NCBI GenBank assembly: GCA_942493265.1
Contig: OW818688.1
Coordinates: forward strand, 2,728,001-2,792,000
Source: UBA12481 sp942493265
GTDB lineage: Bacteria > Bacteroidota > Bacteroidia > Bacteroidales > UBA12481
DNA length: 64,000 nucleotides
Direction of reading: 5' to 3'
Positions 24,591-32,073 of the stretch are shown piece after piece. A program made the position numbers and the translations under genes. The first letter of the stretch is position 1. Each line of letters opens with the position of its first letter. Below the pieces are notes generated by a model. It made no database searches. It saw only the letters and a program-made list of their open reading frames with translations, and was not told the origin of the DNA.

Positions 24591-25895
24591 ATGACAACCA
24601 GGCGTGATCTGATGAAAACGATGGCCTTATCAGCCTTTGCTTTGCCAATGCTTTCCCGGTCGGGATGGGCCGCACCGCTCAGTCCCATGAATGAACTTCG
24701 GAACGATTTTAATATTCCACAGGTTCCCGGAGCGGAAGATCCTGATTTCTGGGCGAAGATCCGCGATCAGTTCATGCTCCGCAAGGATGAGGTGTTTTTT
24801 AATACGGGCACCATGGGGGCCATGCCACGCGTGGTTGTTGCCCGGATGACCGAACATCTGCATGTTGCCGCTTCAAATCTGGCAGAATGGGATTATGTGG
24901 CCGACGGGGATATGATGTCGGGATATTTTCCCTACGAAGGAATTCGCACCAAAGCTGCTAAACTGATGAATGTGGATATGGGAGAGCTGGCTCTCACTGA
25001 AAATGTTACCACGGCTATGAGCTACGTTTGCATGGGTATGCAGCTCTCGAAAGGCGATGAAGTGATCACCAGTGATCAGGAACATCCGGGAGGAAAGAGT
25101 TCCTGGCAGGCAAGGCAAAAGCGCGATGGGATCATATACAGGGAAATAGCTATCCCCAAACCGGCTCATTCGCCGAAAGAAGTTTTGGATATTGTGGTAA
25201 ACTCATTTACCAAAAAGACAAAAGTCCTGATGCTGTCACATGTAATCTCCGGAAGCGGTGCCATAATGCCGGTCAAGGAGATTTGTGCCGAAGCCCGTTC
25301 CAGGGGTATTTTTACGGTTATCGACGGTGCACAGGCATTGGGCATGATCCCGGTAAATATTCATGATATCGGCTGCGATGCCTATGTGGGCTGTTTCCAT
25401 AAATGGATACTCGCTCCCAGCGGCAACGGGTTCCTCTACATCCGGAAGGATCGTGTTCAGGAAATTTCCACCATTATTGCCAGTGGCCAGTGGGACAATC
25501 ATGTCGATGAGGGTTTCCGGTTTACTCAGCGCGGTACCGGCAGCCTGACCCTTCTGCACGGTCTCGAAGCCGCTTTGGATTTTACCAATGAAATCGGCCA
25601 GGACAGGATTTTAGCCCGCATTAAATTCCTGGGCAAATACTTGCGTGATGAATTGGGGAAATTGCCGAAGGTTAAAATGTATTCCCCTTCGGATGAAAAT
25701 ATGTGCGCCGGGATAACCGTATATAATGTTGATGGCTGGACCGGGCCGAAGTTGCAGGAACTGATGTGGAACCGCGATAAACTCCGGCCGCGTTCCTCCA
25801 GCGACATCCATGGGTTAAGGCATTCAACCCACATATACAACAGCATTGAGGAAATCGACCGGTGCCTGAAAATTATCAGGGAAATTGCAGTTTAA
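24591..25895 (+). CDS. Tat-exported class V aminotransferase-fold PLP enzyme (isopenicillin-N-epimerase-like)
   Basis: This 434-residue PLP-dependent enzyme begins TTRRDLMKTMALSAFALP, a twin-arginine signal peptide, so the folded cofactor-loaded protein would leave the cytoplasm. The class V fold shows FFNTGTMGAMPRVV at the N-terminus, TENVTTAMSYVCMGM for PLP phosphate binding, the PLP-ring Asp in VIDGAQALGM, and the Schiff-base Lys in GCFHKWILAPSGNGFLY. It resembles isopenicillin N epimerase/CefD-like proteins, whose true substrates are usually unknown; cysteine desulfurase activity is less likely. The start was chosen at the ATG giving the complete Tat motif. The gene converges on and overlaps the next one by four bases. 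Confidence 0.88.
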   Translation: MTTRRDLMKTMALSAFALPMLSRSGWAAPLSPMNELRNDFNIPQVPGAEDPDFWAKIRDQFMLRKDEVFFNTGTMGAMPRVVVARMTEHLHVAASNLAEWDYVADGDMMSGYFPYEGIRTKAAKLMNVDMGELALTENVTTAMSYVCMGMQLSKGDEVITSDQEHPGGKSSWQARQKRDGIIYREIAIPKPAHSPKEVLDIVVNSFTKKTKVLMLSHVISGSGAIMPVKEICAEARSRGIFTVIDGAQALGMIPVNIHDIGCDAYVGCFHKWILAPSGNGFLYIRKDRVQEISTIIASGQWDNHVDEGFRFTQRGTGSLTLLHGLEAALDFTNEIGQDRILARIKFLGKYLRDELGKLPKVKMYSPSDENMCAGITVYNVDGWTGPKLQELMWNRDKLRPRSSSDIHGLRHSTHIYNSIEEIDRCLKIIREIAV

Positions 25896-26368
25896 CCGGG
25901 CAGGTTATTTTCGATTCTGTTTATCAGCTCATTTGCCGCAACCGAAAGATCCTGATAAAACTCTTCGGCCACTAAAATCAGGGATCCTTCCTGATTATAA
26001 GTCAGATGTTGCAAATTTCCGGCTTCCGGATTTCCGGAGGAGCAGAGGAAAATCGATTTTTCTGCTTTGAACTGATGGATTACCGGGCAGCGGAAATCGG
26101 TATAGAGATAAGGTACCGATCCCTGTTTGCAGAAATGGTGATATCTTTTAGGGAAAAGCTTTAAAATGGCAGTATTAAACCGTTTTTCGCTGCGGGCCGT
26201 TGCGTTCATATGCTGCTTGTCGAGGCAGCCGCCCAGATACTCTATTCCGACGGCTATCAGAATAAATTTACCTGCCAAACTCTCCGGCGTTTCCATGCTC
26301 CTGGCAAAATCCGTTAAAATGACCTTCCGGATCTGCTCAATCAAATGAGTTGATTTGTTGGAATCCAT
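25892..26368 (-). CDS. Conserved-looking hypothetical protein
   Basis: This 158-residue cytoplasmic protein belongs to no family I recognise. Features are NATARSEKRFNTAILKLFPKRYHHF in the middle, PVIHQFKAEKSIFLCSS, and a helical C-terminus (VAEEFYQDLSVAANELINRIENN). Predicted mixed alpha/beta content and no signal peptide suggest a small soluble protein. It follows the patatin gene by 9 bases and the zinc-ribbon gene further upstream on the same strand, so the three probably form one operon. Its last four bases overlap the end of the convergent PLP-enzyme gene. Confidence 0.7.
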   Translation of the reverse strand: MDSNKSTHLIEQIRKVILTDFARSMETPESLAGKFILIAVGIEYLGGCLDKQHMNATARSEKRFNTAILKLFPKRYHHFCKQGSVPYLYTDFRCPVIHQFKAEKSIFLCSSGNPEAGNLQHLTYNQEGSLILVAEEFYQDLSVAANELINRIENNLPG

Positions 26369-26377
26369 GGATTCGGG

Positions 26378-27445
26378 CTATTCGTATATTGAGATTCCCT
26401 CGCTCAAAAATTTTGGCAGGATAATGGGCTTGTGCGTTCGTGCCCATTCGCGTGATGCTTTGTATTGTTCGGCCATATTGGCAAATTCAAACAGGGGGAA
26501 TTCCCCGGGTATGGCAGGTAGGTAAATGTACGTCTTCTCAGATAGTACCGGGGCTTCCTTCATCAAAGATTCCAGGCCGGCGAAGAAGGCGCGCTGTGCC
26601 AGATCTTCAATGGCAATGCCCAGTTTGTCGACGAGATCGAGGCGGTTGATCCCCATATTCAATAGTTCGCCCCGCAGCCCTTCTTCCGTATCCAGCTTCC
26701 GGCTCACAATGATCATCCGGTCGACATTCCTGCGCGAATACTTCTCAAATTCCAAAACCGCACGATAGGGTATATAATCGGCGGTTGTTCCGCCATCGAT
26801 AAACCTTCCATCCGGAAGTGTGCTGTTTTTGCTGATCCTCACCGGCGGAAATGCCAGCGGAAATGCGGTTGAAGCCATCAATACTTCTACCAGATCAAGC
26901 TCGGGATCGCTCTCCATGTTGATTTTCAGATTGCTTAAACGAAAGGTGTGATCAGCCCAGGACTTGATATTCAGACTAACCGTTGAAAGCGAGGTCGGGT
27001 AGGGCAGATCCTTGAGTTTCTTATAACCGAGGGTGTCATGAAGGACTTTTGTCAACAGTTGCCTTAGGGGATCAGTATTTACAGGCAGAGGCTTATCCGT
27101 GGAATAAAAGACATCCTTGTTGGTAATGGAAAACAGCAGGTTTCGGTATTGCTTCCAGGTGTATTTCCGATCAAGAATAGCATTCAGCATGACGGCGTTG
27201 AGAGCGCCCGAACTTACTCCGGATATGAAAACAACATTCTTCATGTCGCCGGAATAATATAATTGCTCCAGCAGAGCGGCTTCCTGAGGTATCCTGGCTG
27301 CCGCACCGGTAATGACAATTGCGGTTCCTTCCGAATGATCCATGGTTTCTTCAGGCTCAGGCACCTGGCGCAGAAGGTAATACAAGCCAATTGTTCCCCC
27401 GGTTAACAGGGCAATTACTCCCAGGAAAATCAAAAACTTTTTCAT
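26378..27445 (-). CDS. Membrane-anchored patatin-like phospholipase
   Basis: This 355-residue protein has an N-terminal membrane anchor (residues 4-25). The patatin domain has the Ser of the catalytic dyad in ISGVSSGALNAV (G-x-S-x-G, Ser about 80) and the Asp in DGRFIDGGTTADYIPYRAV (D-G-G). The glycine-rich oxyanion motif, usually G-G-G-x-K/R-G, reads TGAAARIPQEA here, an unusual loss of glycines next to the active site. It would act as an acyl hydrolase on phospholipids at the periplasmic face of the inner membrane. The start is one base from the stop of the upstream zinc-ribbon gene, indicating an operon. Confidence 0.85.
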   Translation of the reverse strand: MKKFLIFLGVIALLTGGTIGLYYLLRQVPEPEETMDHSEGTAIVITGAAARIPQEAALLEQLYYSGDMKNVVFISGVSSGALNAVMLNAILDRKYTWKQYRNLLFSITNKDVFYSTDKPLPVNTDPLRQLLTKVLHDTLGYKKLKDLPYPTSLSTVSLNIKSWADHTFRLSNLKINMESDPELDLVEVLMASTAFPLAFPPVRISKNSTLPDGRFIDGGTTADYIPYRAVLEFEKYSRRNVDRMIIVSRKLDTEEGLRGELLNMGINRLDLVDKLGIAIEDLAQRAFFAGLESLMKEAPVLSEKTYIYLPAIPGEFPLFEFANMAEQYKASREWARTHKPIILPKFLSEGISIYE

Positions 27446-27446
27446 T

Positions 27447-27668
27447 TCAGCCTATCGATAAATATTTTTTCAGACTTTTTATGTTTCCCTTCCAGGAACA
27501 ACCCAGGCAATAGAGATACTCCAGGTTAAAACCCTCCAGGCTCTCCTCAGGATTTACCGGAACTACCTCGAAATCACGGGTTACCTGAACCACTGCGCTG
27601 GCCCCCTCACCATTCCTGACGTGAAATCTGATAATCCCACACTGCGGACAAACTAAATATCTTACCAT
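27447..27668 (-). CDS. Small zinc-ribbon protein
   Basis: This 73-residue protein has two cysteine pairs, LVCPQCG near the start (C-x-x-C, about 7-10) and YCLGCSWKG near residue 54 (C-x-x-C), which would bind one zinc. The spacer contains a beta-rich stretch, VVQVTRDFEVVPVNPEES. The arrangement suggests a rubredoxin- or zinc-ribbon-like fold for nucleic-acid or protein contact. It heads the operon with the patatin and the hypothetical protein. Function is unknown. Confidence 0.72.
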   Translation of the reverse strand: MVRYLVCPQCGIIRFHVRNGEGASAVVQVTRDFEVVPVNPEESLEGFNLEYLYCLGCSWKGNIKSLKKYLSIG

Positions 27669-27678
27669 AACGGTTGAT

Positions 27679-27704
27679 GGGCGACCTCAGGTCGCCCCTA
27701 CGGG
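27679..27704. repeat. Dispersed palindromic repeat, copy 1
   Basis: GGGCGACC-TCA-GGTCGCCC forms an 8-bp stem with a 3-base loop, followed by the conserved tail CTACGGG. It lies in the gap between the GH127 stop and the zinc-ribbon gene. The same unit occurs at 28247-28290 (opposite orientation, expanded) and at 37577-37601. Confidence 0.85.
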
Positions 27705-27719
27705 ATTATTGTTAATATT

Positions 27720-30167
27720 TCAATTCACTTTCCACTCAATGATACCACCTGGCCCCGCATCGCTCAATTTCATGTCTATCCGGAGACCTTTGGTGGTAAC
27801 CGCTACAAATGTAACCTCATTATATTGATCTTTCTCAATCAGATAGGGACTAAAACTATCAACCCCCGCCCAGGTGCCGTCAGTTTTCAGATACGATAAT
27901 TTCCAGGATACCGGCAGAATATAGGATTCATCCTCCAGCCAGTACACTTTTACGGCAGATAGCTTAACCGGTTGATCAAATTCATAGGCAATCCATTCGT
28001 CAGTTCCTTTATGCGGATAAAGGCGGAATGCGTTGTTTCCACGATCGGCTGAATTTACAGGATCGATACCATCATTCAGGTAAGGAATTGAATTGTCATA
28101 TGCATAAGATGCAGAACCTGTTGCCTTGGCTTCAAGTCCGGGCGGCTCAGGAAACCGTGTTATATATTCAGGTGCCTGTGCAAACCAGACCGCCATCTCG
28201 CCTGGCGCACGGTTTGCCCACGCATAATACGGTATCATCGTCAATTCCCCGTAGGGGCGACCTGCGGTCGCCCTACCTGCGGTCGCCCTATCCGCCACAG
28301 AATGTTGAGCCACCTGACCTGATATAACATAAATCCCATCAAGCAGATCAGGTCTGTAACTACCAGTCAATAAGGTTGTTGAATCGATTGTCATGGTCAG
28401 CACCGACCCGCTGTGGTCAGCAGCTTCTGCACAATAAATGATCGGACCGCGCTGTACGGCCAGCTTTCCCTGGTAGGCGAGTATTGCCGGGTTGGCCTTG
28501 ACCAGCCTGACCGGCATGGGAAGATTCAATTCAATTTTATCTCCCTTTTGCCATTGCCGGTCGATCACGGCATATCCGTTTTCTATTGGAGCATTGATGA
28601 TTTCACCATTGATCTTTATGGAATATTTTTCATCAGAAAAATTTGTAAAGGCATAAAGATCAGATTCAAATGCTTTGTTCACGGCCCAACCCGGAATCCT
28701 GAGATGAATGGCTGAATTCAAGGCTTTGTCAGGATTGACGTTGAGAACAACTTTTCCATCCCAGGGATAGCCGGTTTCCTGAATGAGCGTGCATGGTATA
28801 TCGGATACTTTCAGCCCGGCAGTTCCGGCAGCATACAGATTAACGAAAATGCGGTTGCCCGACTGTGCATACAGGAATCTGGGAACCATCGGAATCAGGC
28901 GGGCAACGTTTGGAGGACAGCATGCACAGGCATACCAGTCGGGCCGCACCTTTTTGCCCCAGGATTCGAGCGGGTTCGGATAAAAAAAGTGATCACCTGA
29001 AAGGGAGATTCCTGAAAGGAAAGCATTGTATAAGGTCTTCTCCATCAGGTCGATGTACTTGCTTTCACCGGTAGCCCTGAACATTCTTTCGTTCCAGAGT
29101 ATAAACCCGATGGAGGAACATGTTTCACAATAGGCTGTATGGTTGGGCAAATCGTAAGGCTCCCCGAAACCTTCATTGCTGGATTTTGATCCGACACCGC
29201 CGGTGAGGTAAGTTTTCGACCGGATTATATCGTTCCATATATTGACCACAGCTTCCAGATAGGCCGTATCTGGTTTTAGTACAGCCATTTCTGTCATTCC
29301 GCTGTATAGATACATACCCCGAACAGCATGCCCGACAGCTTCGGTTTGCATAACAGGTTTAATATGAGCCTGGTTGTAGTCCAAACCGCCCGGTCCCCTC
29401 ACATCCAGGAAATAATGGGCAAGTTCAAGGTAATGGGGATTGCCGGTTGTACGGTATAAGTGAGCCAGTCCGGTTTCAATTTCTTCATGACCCGGATATC
29501 GGACTAGTTTTCCCTGAATGAATGTGGAATATAAAAAATCGGCGCTTCGGGTGGCGATGGTGAGCAGATTCTTTTTACCCGTAGCCTCAAACCAGGTGCA
29601 GGCTGCTTCATAAAGATGGCCCAGGTTGTAAAGCTCGTGACTGTTTTCCTGTTCGTTGACAAAGCGTTCTTTGCCCGACATTTCAGGCATCACCGCAGGA
29701 TTCATGGTTCTGGCGGTATACAGATAGCCATCCTTTTCCTGGGCCTCACCTATGATGAGGATAAGGCTGTCGAGGCTTGATATCAGCGCTCCGGCACGTG
29801 AATCCTGCTTCATGTTCAGTAATGCATAGGCGCCGGCATCGATCAGCTTATAAACATCGGAATCATCAAACGGGAAAGCAGTGCAAAATTCCTCCGACCG
29901 GGTAATTCCTTTCAGGACCTTACCAGCGTTCTGGAAATTCTTAATTCGTCCGGTTTCATTTAATTTATCCAATACCGCAGGTATGGTGGTCTCGGTATTC
30001 CTTTTTATTCGTGGCGCCCAGAACGAATCAGTCAGACTGATCTGGCTGATGGCAACCGGTGTGATCTGGTAATTGCTGCTGGATTGGGGAGTGCAGGAAG
30101 ATAAAAGCATCAGTCCGGAAAGAAGGAGGATGAGCCATTTCCGGGAAACCGGAGAAATTCTTTTCAT
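27720..30167 (-). CDS. GH127 (DUF1680) beta-L-arabinofuranosidase-type lipoprotein
   Basis: This 815-residue enzyme has a lipoprotein signal ending LLSSC (Cys about 25). The (alpha/alpha)6 barrel carries the zinc/nucleophile set known from GH127: HTAYCETCSSIGF (Glu and Cys) and YACACCPPNVARL (C-C pair, the nucleophile cysteine among them). LTGGVGSKSSNEGFGEPYDLPN and the C-terminal PYYAWANRAPGEMAVW are also family hallmarks. An F5/8-like beta-sandwich (about 690-815) is appended. It probably removes beta-L-arabinofuranosyl residues from plant or algal glycoproteins. Residues about 624-640 (ADRATAGRATAGRPYG) are translated from a dispersed palindromic DNA repeat inserted in frame. An exact -7 promoter element lies 26 bases upstream. 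Confidence 0.92.
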   Translation of the reverse strand: MKRISPVSRKWLILLLSGLMLLSSCTPQSSSNYQITPVAISQISLTDSFWAPRIKRNTETTIPAVLDKLNETGRIKNFQNAGKVLKGITRSEEFCTAFPFDDSDVYKLIDAGAYALLNMKQDSRAGALISSLDSLILIIGEAQEKDGYLYTARTMNPAVMPEMSGKERFVNEQENSHELYNLGHLYEAACTWFEATGKKNLLTIATRSADFLYSTFIQGKLVRYPGHEEIETGLAHLYRTTGNPHYLELAHYFLDVRGPGGLDYNQAHIKPVMQTEAVGHAVRGMYLYSGMTEMAVLKPDTAYLEAVVNIWNDIIRSKTYLTGGVGSKSSNEGFGEPYDLPNHTAYCETCSSIGFILWNERMFRATGESKYIDLMEKTLYNAFLSGISLSGDHFFYPNPLESWGKKVRPDWYACACCPPNVARLIPMVPRFLYAQSGNRIFVNLYAAGTAGLKVSDIPCTLIQETGYPWDGKVVLNVNPDKALNSAIHLRIPGWAVNKAFESDLYAFTNFSDEKYSIKINGEIINAPIENGYAVIDRQWQKGDKIELNLPMPVRLVKANPAILAYQGKLAVQRGPIIYCAEAADHSGSVLTMTIDSTTLLTGSYRPDLLDGIYVISGQVAQHSVADRATAGRATAGRPYGELTMIPYYAWANRAPGEMAVWFAQAPEYITRFPEPPGLEAKATGSASYAYDNSIPYLNDGIDPVNSADRGNNAFRLYPHKGTDEWIAYEFDQPVKLSAVKVYWLEDESYILPVSWKLSYLKTDGTWAGVDSFSPYLIEKDQYNEVTFVAVTTKGLRIDMKLSDAGPGGIIEWKVN
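28247..28290. repeat. Dispersed palindromic repeat, copy 2, expanded inside the GH127 gene
   Basis: CCCCGTAGGGGCGACC-TGC-GGTCGCCC is the reverse complement of copy 1 with one loop change. A 15-bp unit, ACCTGCGGTCGCCCT, is directly duplicated at 28260-28274 and 28275-28289. Because the duplication is 15 bases, the GH127 reading frame is kept and encodes a repeated R-A-T-A-G. Confidence 0.9.
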
Positions 30168-30192
30168 GAGTAGATTGCTGTTGAGTTCGCCT

Positions 30193-30200
30193 CAAAATTA
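30193..30200 (-). promoter_or_regulatory. -7 promoter element TAATTTTG for the GH127 gene
   Basis: The minus-strand octamer TAATTTTG matches TAnnTTTG and lies 26 bases upstream of the ATG at 30167. Confidence 0.4.
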
Positions 30201-30228
30201 CTATTTCAGTTGGAATCCCCTATAAACA

Positions 30229-30255
30229 AACAACCCCGCTTTTGGCGGGGTTGTT
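30229..30255 (-). terminator. Intrinsic terminator of the RRM-protein gene
   Basis: An 11-bp GC-rich stem (AACAACCCCGC with GCGGGGTTGTT, 5-base loop) is followed on the minus strand by TTGTTTAT. It sits 34 bases beyond the stop of the RNA-binding protein gene, and ends transcription before the GH127 promoter. Confidence 0.8.
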
Positions 30256-30288
30256 CGAAAATCTCTTAACACGACGTGCTTCCAGACA

Positions 30289-30594
30289 CTAGTAACTCTT
30301 CCGGAAGTTATCCCGGCGTGGTGCACTACTATCACGTTTTTTGAAATTGTCCTGCTTTTCGATTGCTTCATTGACAACGATGGTACGACCTTCGATTTCG
30401 GCGCCGTTCAGTTGTTCAATAGCATTTTTTCCTTCGGCTTCGTTTGTCATTTCAACAAAACCAAAACCTTTACTTCTGCCAGTGTATTTGTCAGAAATAA
30501 CAGTTGACGAACTAACTTCGCCATACTCTTCAAAGATCCCTTTTAAGTCGTCTCCGCTAACGCGGTAAGGCAGACTTCCTACATAAATTTTCAT
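30289..30594 (-). CDS. RRM RNA-binding protein
   Basis: This 101-residue cytoplasmic protein consists of one RNA recognition motif. RNP2 is IYVGSLPY (residues 3-10) and RNP1 is KGFGFVEM (about 43-50), both with the aromatic residues that stack on RNA. A basic, disordered tail follows (KKRDSSAPRRDNFRKSY). Such short glycine-poor RRM proteins are widespread in Bacteroidetes and in cyanobacteria, often cold-induced, and act as RNA chaperones or post-transcriptional regulators. The start at 30594 begins directly at MKIYVGSLP; the longer frame would add nine residues without homology. It has its own exact promoter element and terminator, so it is monocistronic. Confidence 0.93.
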   Translation of the reverse strand: MKIYVGSLPYRVSGDDLKGIFEEYGEVSSSTVISDKYTGRSKGFGFVEMTNEAEGKNAIEQLNGAEIEGRTIVVNEAIEKQDNFKKRDSSAPRRDNFRKSY

Positions 30595-30618
30595 AATACA
30601 ATTTAATTTAAACCGGTG

Positions 30619-30626
30619 CAAAGGTA
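30619..30626 (-). promoter_or_regulatory. -7 promoter element TACCTTTG for the RRM gene
   Basis: TACCTTTG on the minus strand matches TAnnTTTG exactly, 25 bases upstream of the ATG at 30594. It supports the internal start, since the longer reading frame would begin almost on the predicted transcription start. Confidence 0.55.
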
Positions 30627-30658
30627 AGGAGTTTTAAATAGGATTGCTAAAATCTCCT

Positions 30659-30676
30659 AATAATTTGCAAATTATT
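30659..30676. repeat. Perfect 18-bp palindrome upstream of the RRM promoter
   Basis: AATAATTTGCAAATTATT is perfectly self-complementary and lies about 33 bases upstream of the -7 element, near where the -33 region would end. It could be an operator for the RRM gene or part of the terminator of the aldolase gene; a second small hairpin with an A/T loop (CCC-TTTTTTT-GGG on the minus strand) lies at about 30683-30696. Confidence 0.45.
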
Positions 30677-30731
30677 TTATTAGCCCTAAAAAAAGGGAGT
30701 AATAATCATTCAAAAATGACTCATTTTCTGC

Positions 30732-32021
30732 TTAATCCGGCAGGAATTTTTTCCGAAGTTCTTCAATCTGAAATTCATCAATTGGTTTCATTGTGCCGAG
30801 CGGAATACTATGGATCAGGGATCTGGCACTGAATTCTGCCACTTCGAGCCGGTCAAATGCATGAAGCAGGCTGTTTCCGGTAACGAGGATGCTGTCATTC
30901 CGGATGATCAGAACAGGGTGATCCGACCGCAGCGACTGGCTTATTCGTTCCTGACCGGCAAAATGGGCACCGAAAGGTAACAGGGGCACATCCTGCAATA
31001 AAATCCAGCTCTCCGGAATGGTCCGGTTGTCAAAACTCTGGCCGGTCACGCCAAAAGCCATTGAATAAGGTGCCTGGGTAAAAATAATAGCTTTAACCGC
31101 CGGGTTCCTCCGGTAAATTTCCTGGTGTATGACAATCGACCTGCTGGGAACCTTGCCTGGCTCGCATTCGCCATTTTTGATCTGTACCACATCGGAAGGT
31201 TCAATATCCCATCGCGAAAAGTTTCTTGGCGTGATCAGGAAATCTTCACCGCGCCAGCGTGTGGATACCGTTCCATAAGTGCTGATCATCAGCCCCTGGT
31301 CACACGCCCTCCTTACGATTCTGCATATCTCGGTGCGAAGTTCCCGCTCATCCGACGGATATTCAACAGTTTCCATTTCAGGAACTGTCTCTCCATATTG
31401 AGCTTCGAATGCATGAATCTGTTCCTCGGTCAGATAATTCGGTGTGCCAATCATCCTCGAATTGATGAGGATCCGTGCAACAAATTCGAAAGTTTCAAAA
31501 CGTTCGAAGGCCTCCTGCAGGTTGGTTCCGACCACTACCGTGCCATGATTTTCAAGAATTACTGCATTGAATCCTTTCATGAATTCCTCCGCGATTTTGT
31601 CGCCCAGAGCCTGGGATCCGGGTAATTCATATTTTGCATATCCAATCGGACCGCATACTTGCCGGGCCTGTGGAATCACATTCGTATTGGGAAAATCACG
31701 CACAATACTGAATGAAACCAGAGCAGGAGGATGAGCATGCACGATAGCCTTCACATCCGGACGGATTTTATAAATTGCCAGATGGAAAGGTAATTCCGAT
31801 GAGGGTTTGTGCGGACCGGATACGGATCCATCCGGGTGTACGCATAATATGTCGGATGGACGGAGTGATCCTTTGTCAATGGAAGCCGGTGTGACCCATA
31901 CATCACCATTTTCATCCCGGATCGAAATGTTACCGCCCGATGTGGTGGTCAGGCCGCGATGGTAAATCCTGCTGATGATCTCGGTGATCTGCTCCCGGGG
32001 ATGCATTAAAATTGGGTTCAT
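30732..32021 (-). CDS. Tandem class II aldolase/adducin protein with degenerate second domain
   Basis: This 429-residue protein has two fused class II aldolase domains. Domain 1 (about 1-205) is complete: TTSGGNISIR for phosphate binding, SSELPFH with the acid/base Glu, HAHPPAL for two zinc histidines and ENHGTVV for the third. It resembles L-fuculose- and rhamnulose-phosphate aldolases. Domain 2 (about 210-429) keeps the fold but reads STYGTVSTR in place of GGN-x-S, FTQAPYS in place of HAHP and IRNDSILV in place of NHG, so it cannot bind zinc in the usual way. It may be a structural or regulatory half. The cytoplasmic substrate is probably a sugar phosphate or sugar-acid derivative. Confidence 0.88.
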   Translation of the reverse strand: MNPILMHPREQITEIISRIYHRGLTTTSGGNISIRDENGDVWVTPASIDKGSLRPSDILCVHPDGSVSGPHKPSSELPFHLAIYKIRPDVKAIVHAHPPALVSFSIVRDFPNTNVIPQARQVCGPIGYAKYELPGSQALGDKIAEEFMKGFNAVILENHGTVVVGTNLQEAFERFETFEFVARILINSRMIGTPNYLTEEQIHAFEAQYGETVPEMETVEYPSDERELRTEICRIVRRACDQGLMISTYGTVSTRWRGEDFLITPRNFSRWDIEPSDVVQIKNGECEPGKVPSRSIVIHQEIYRRNPAVKAIIFTQAPYSMAFGVTGQSFDNRTIPESWILLQDVPLLPFGAHFAGQERISQSLRSDHPVLIIRNDSILVTGNSLLHAFDRLEVAEFSARSLIHSIPLGTMKPIDEFQIEELRKKFLPD

Positions 32022-32073
32022 ATTGCTTTATTTATCATTAATTCATGTTGTTTCACCTGCCTGGTTAACCGGC

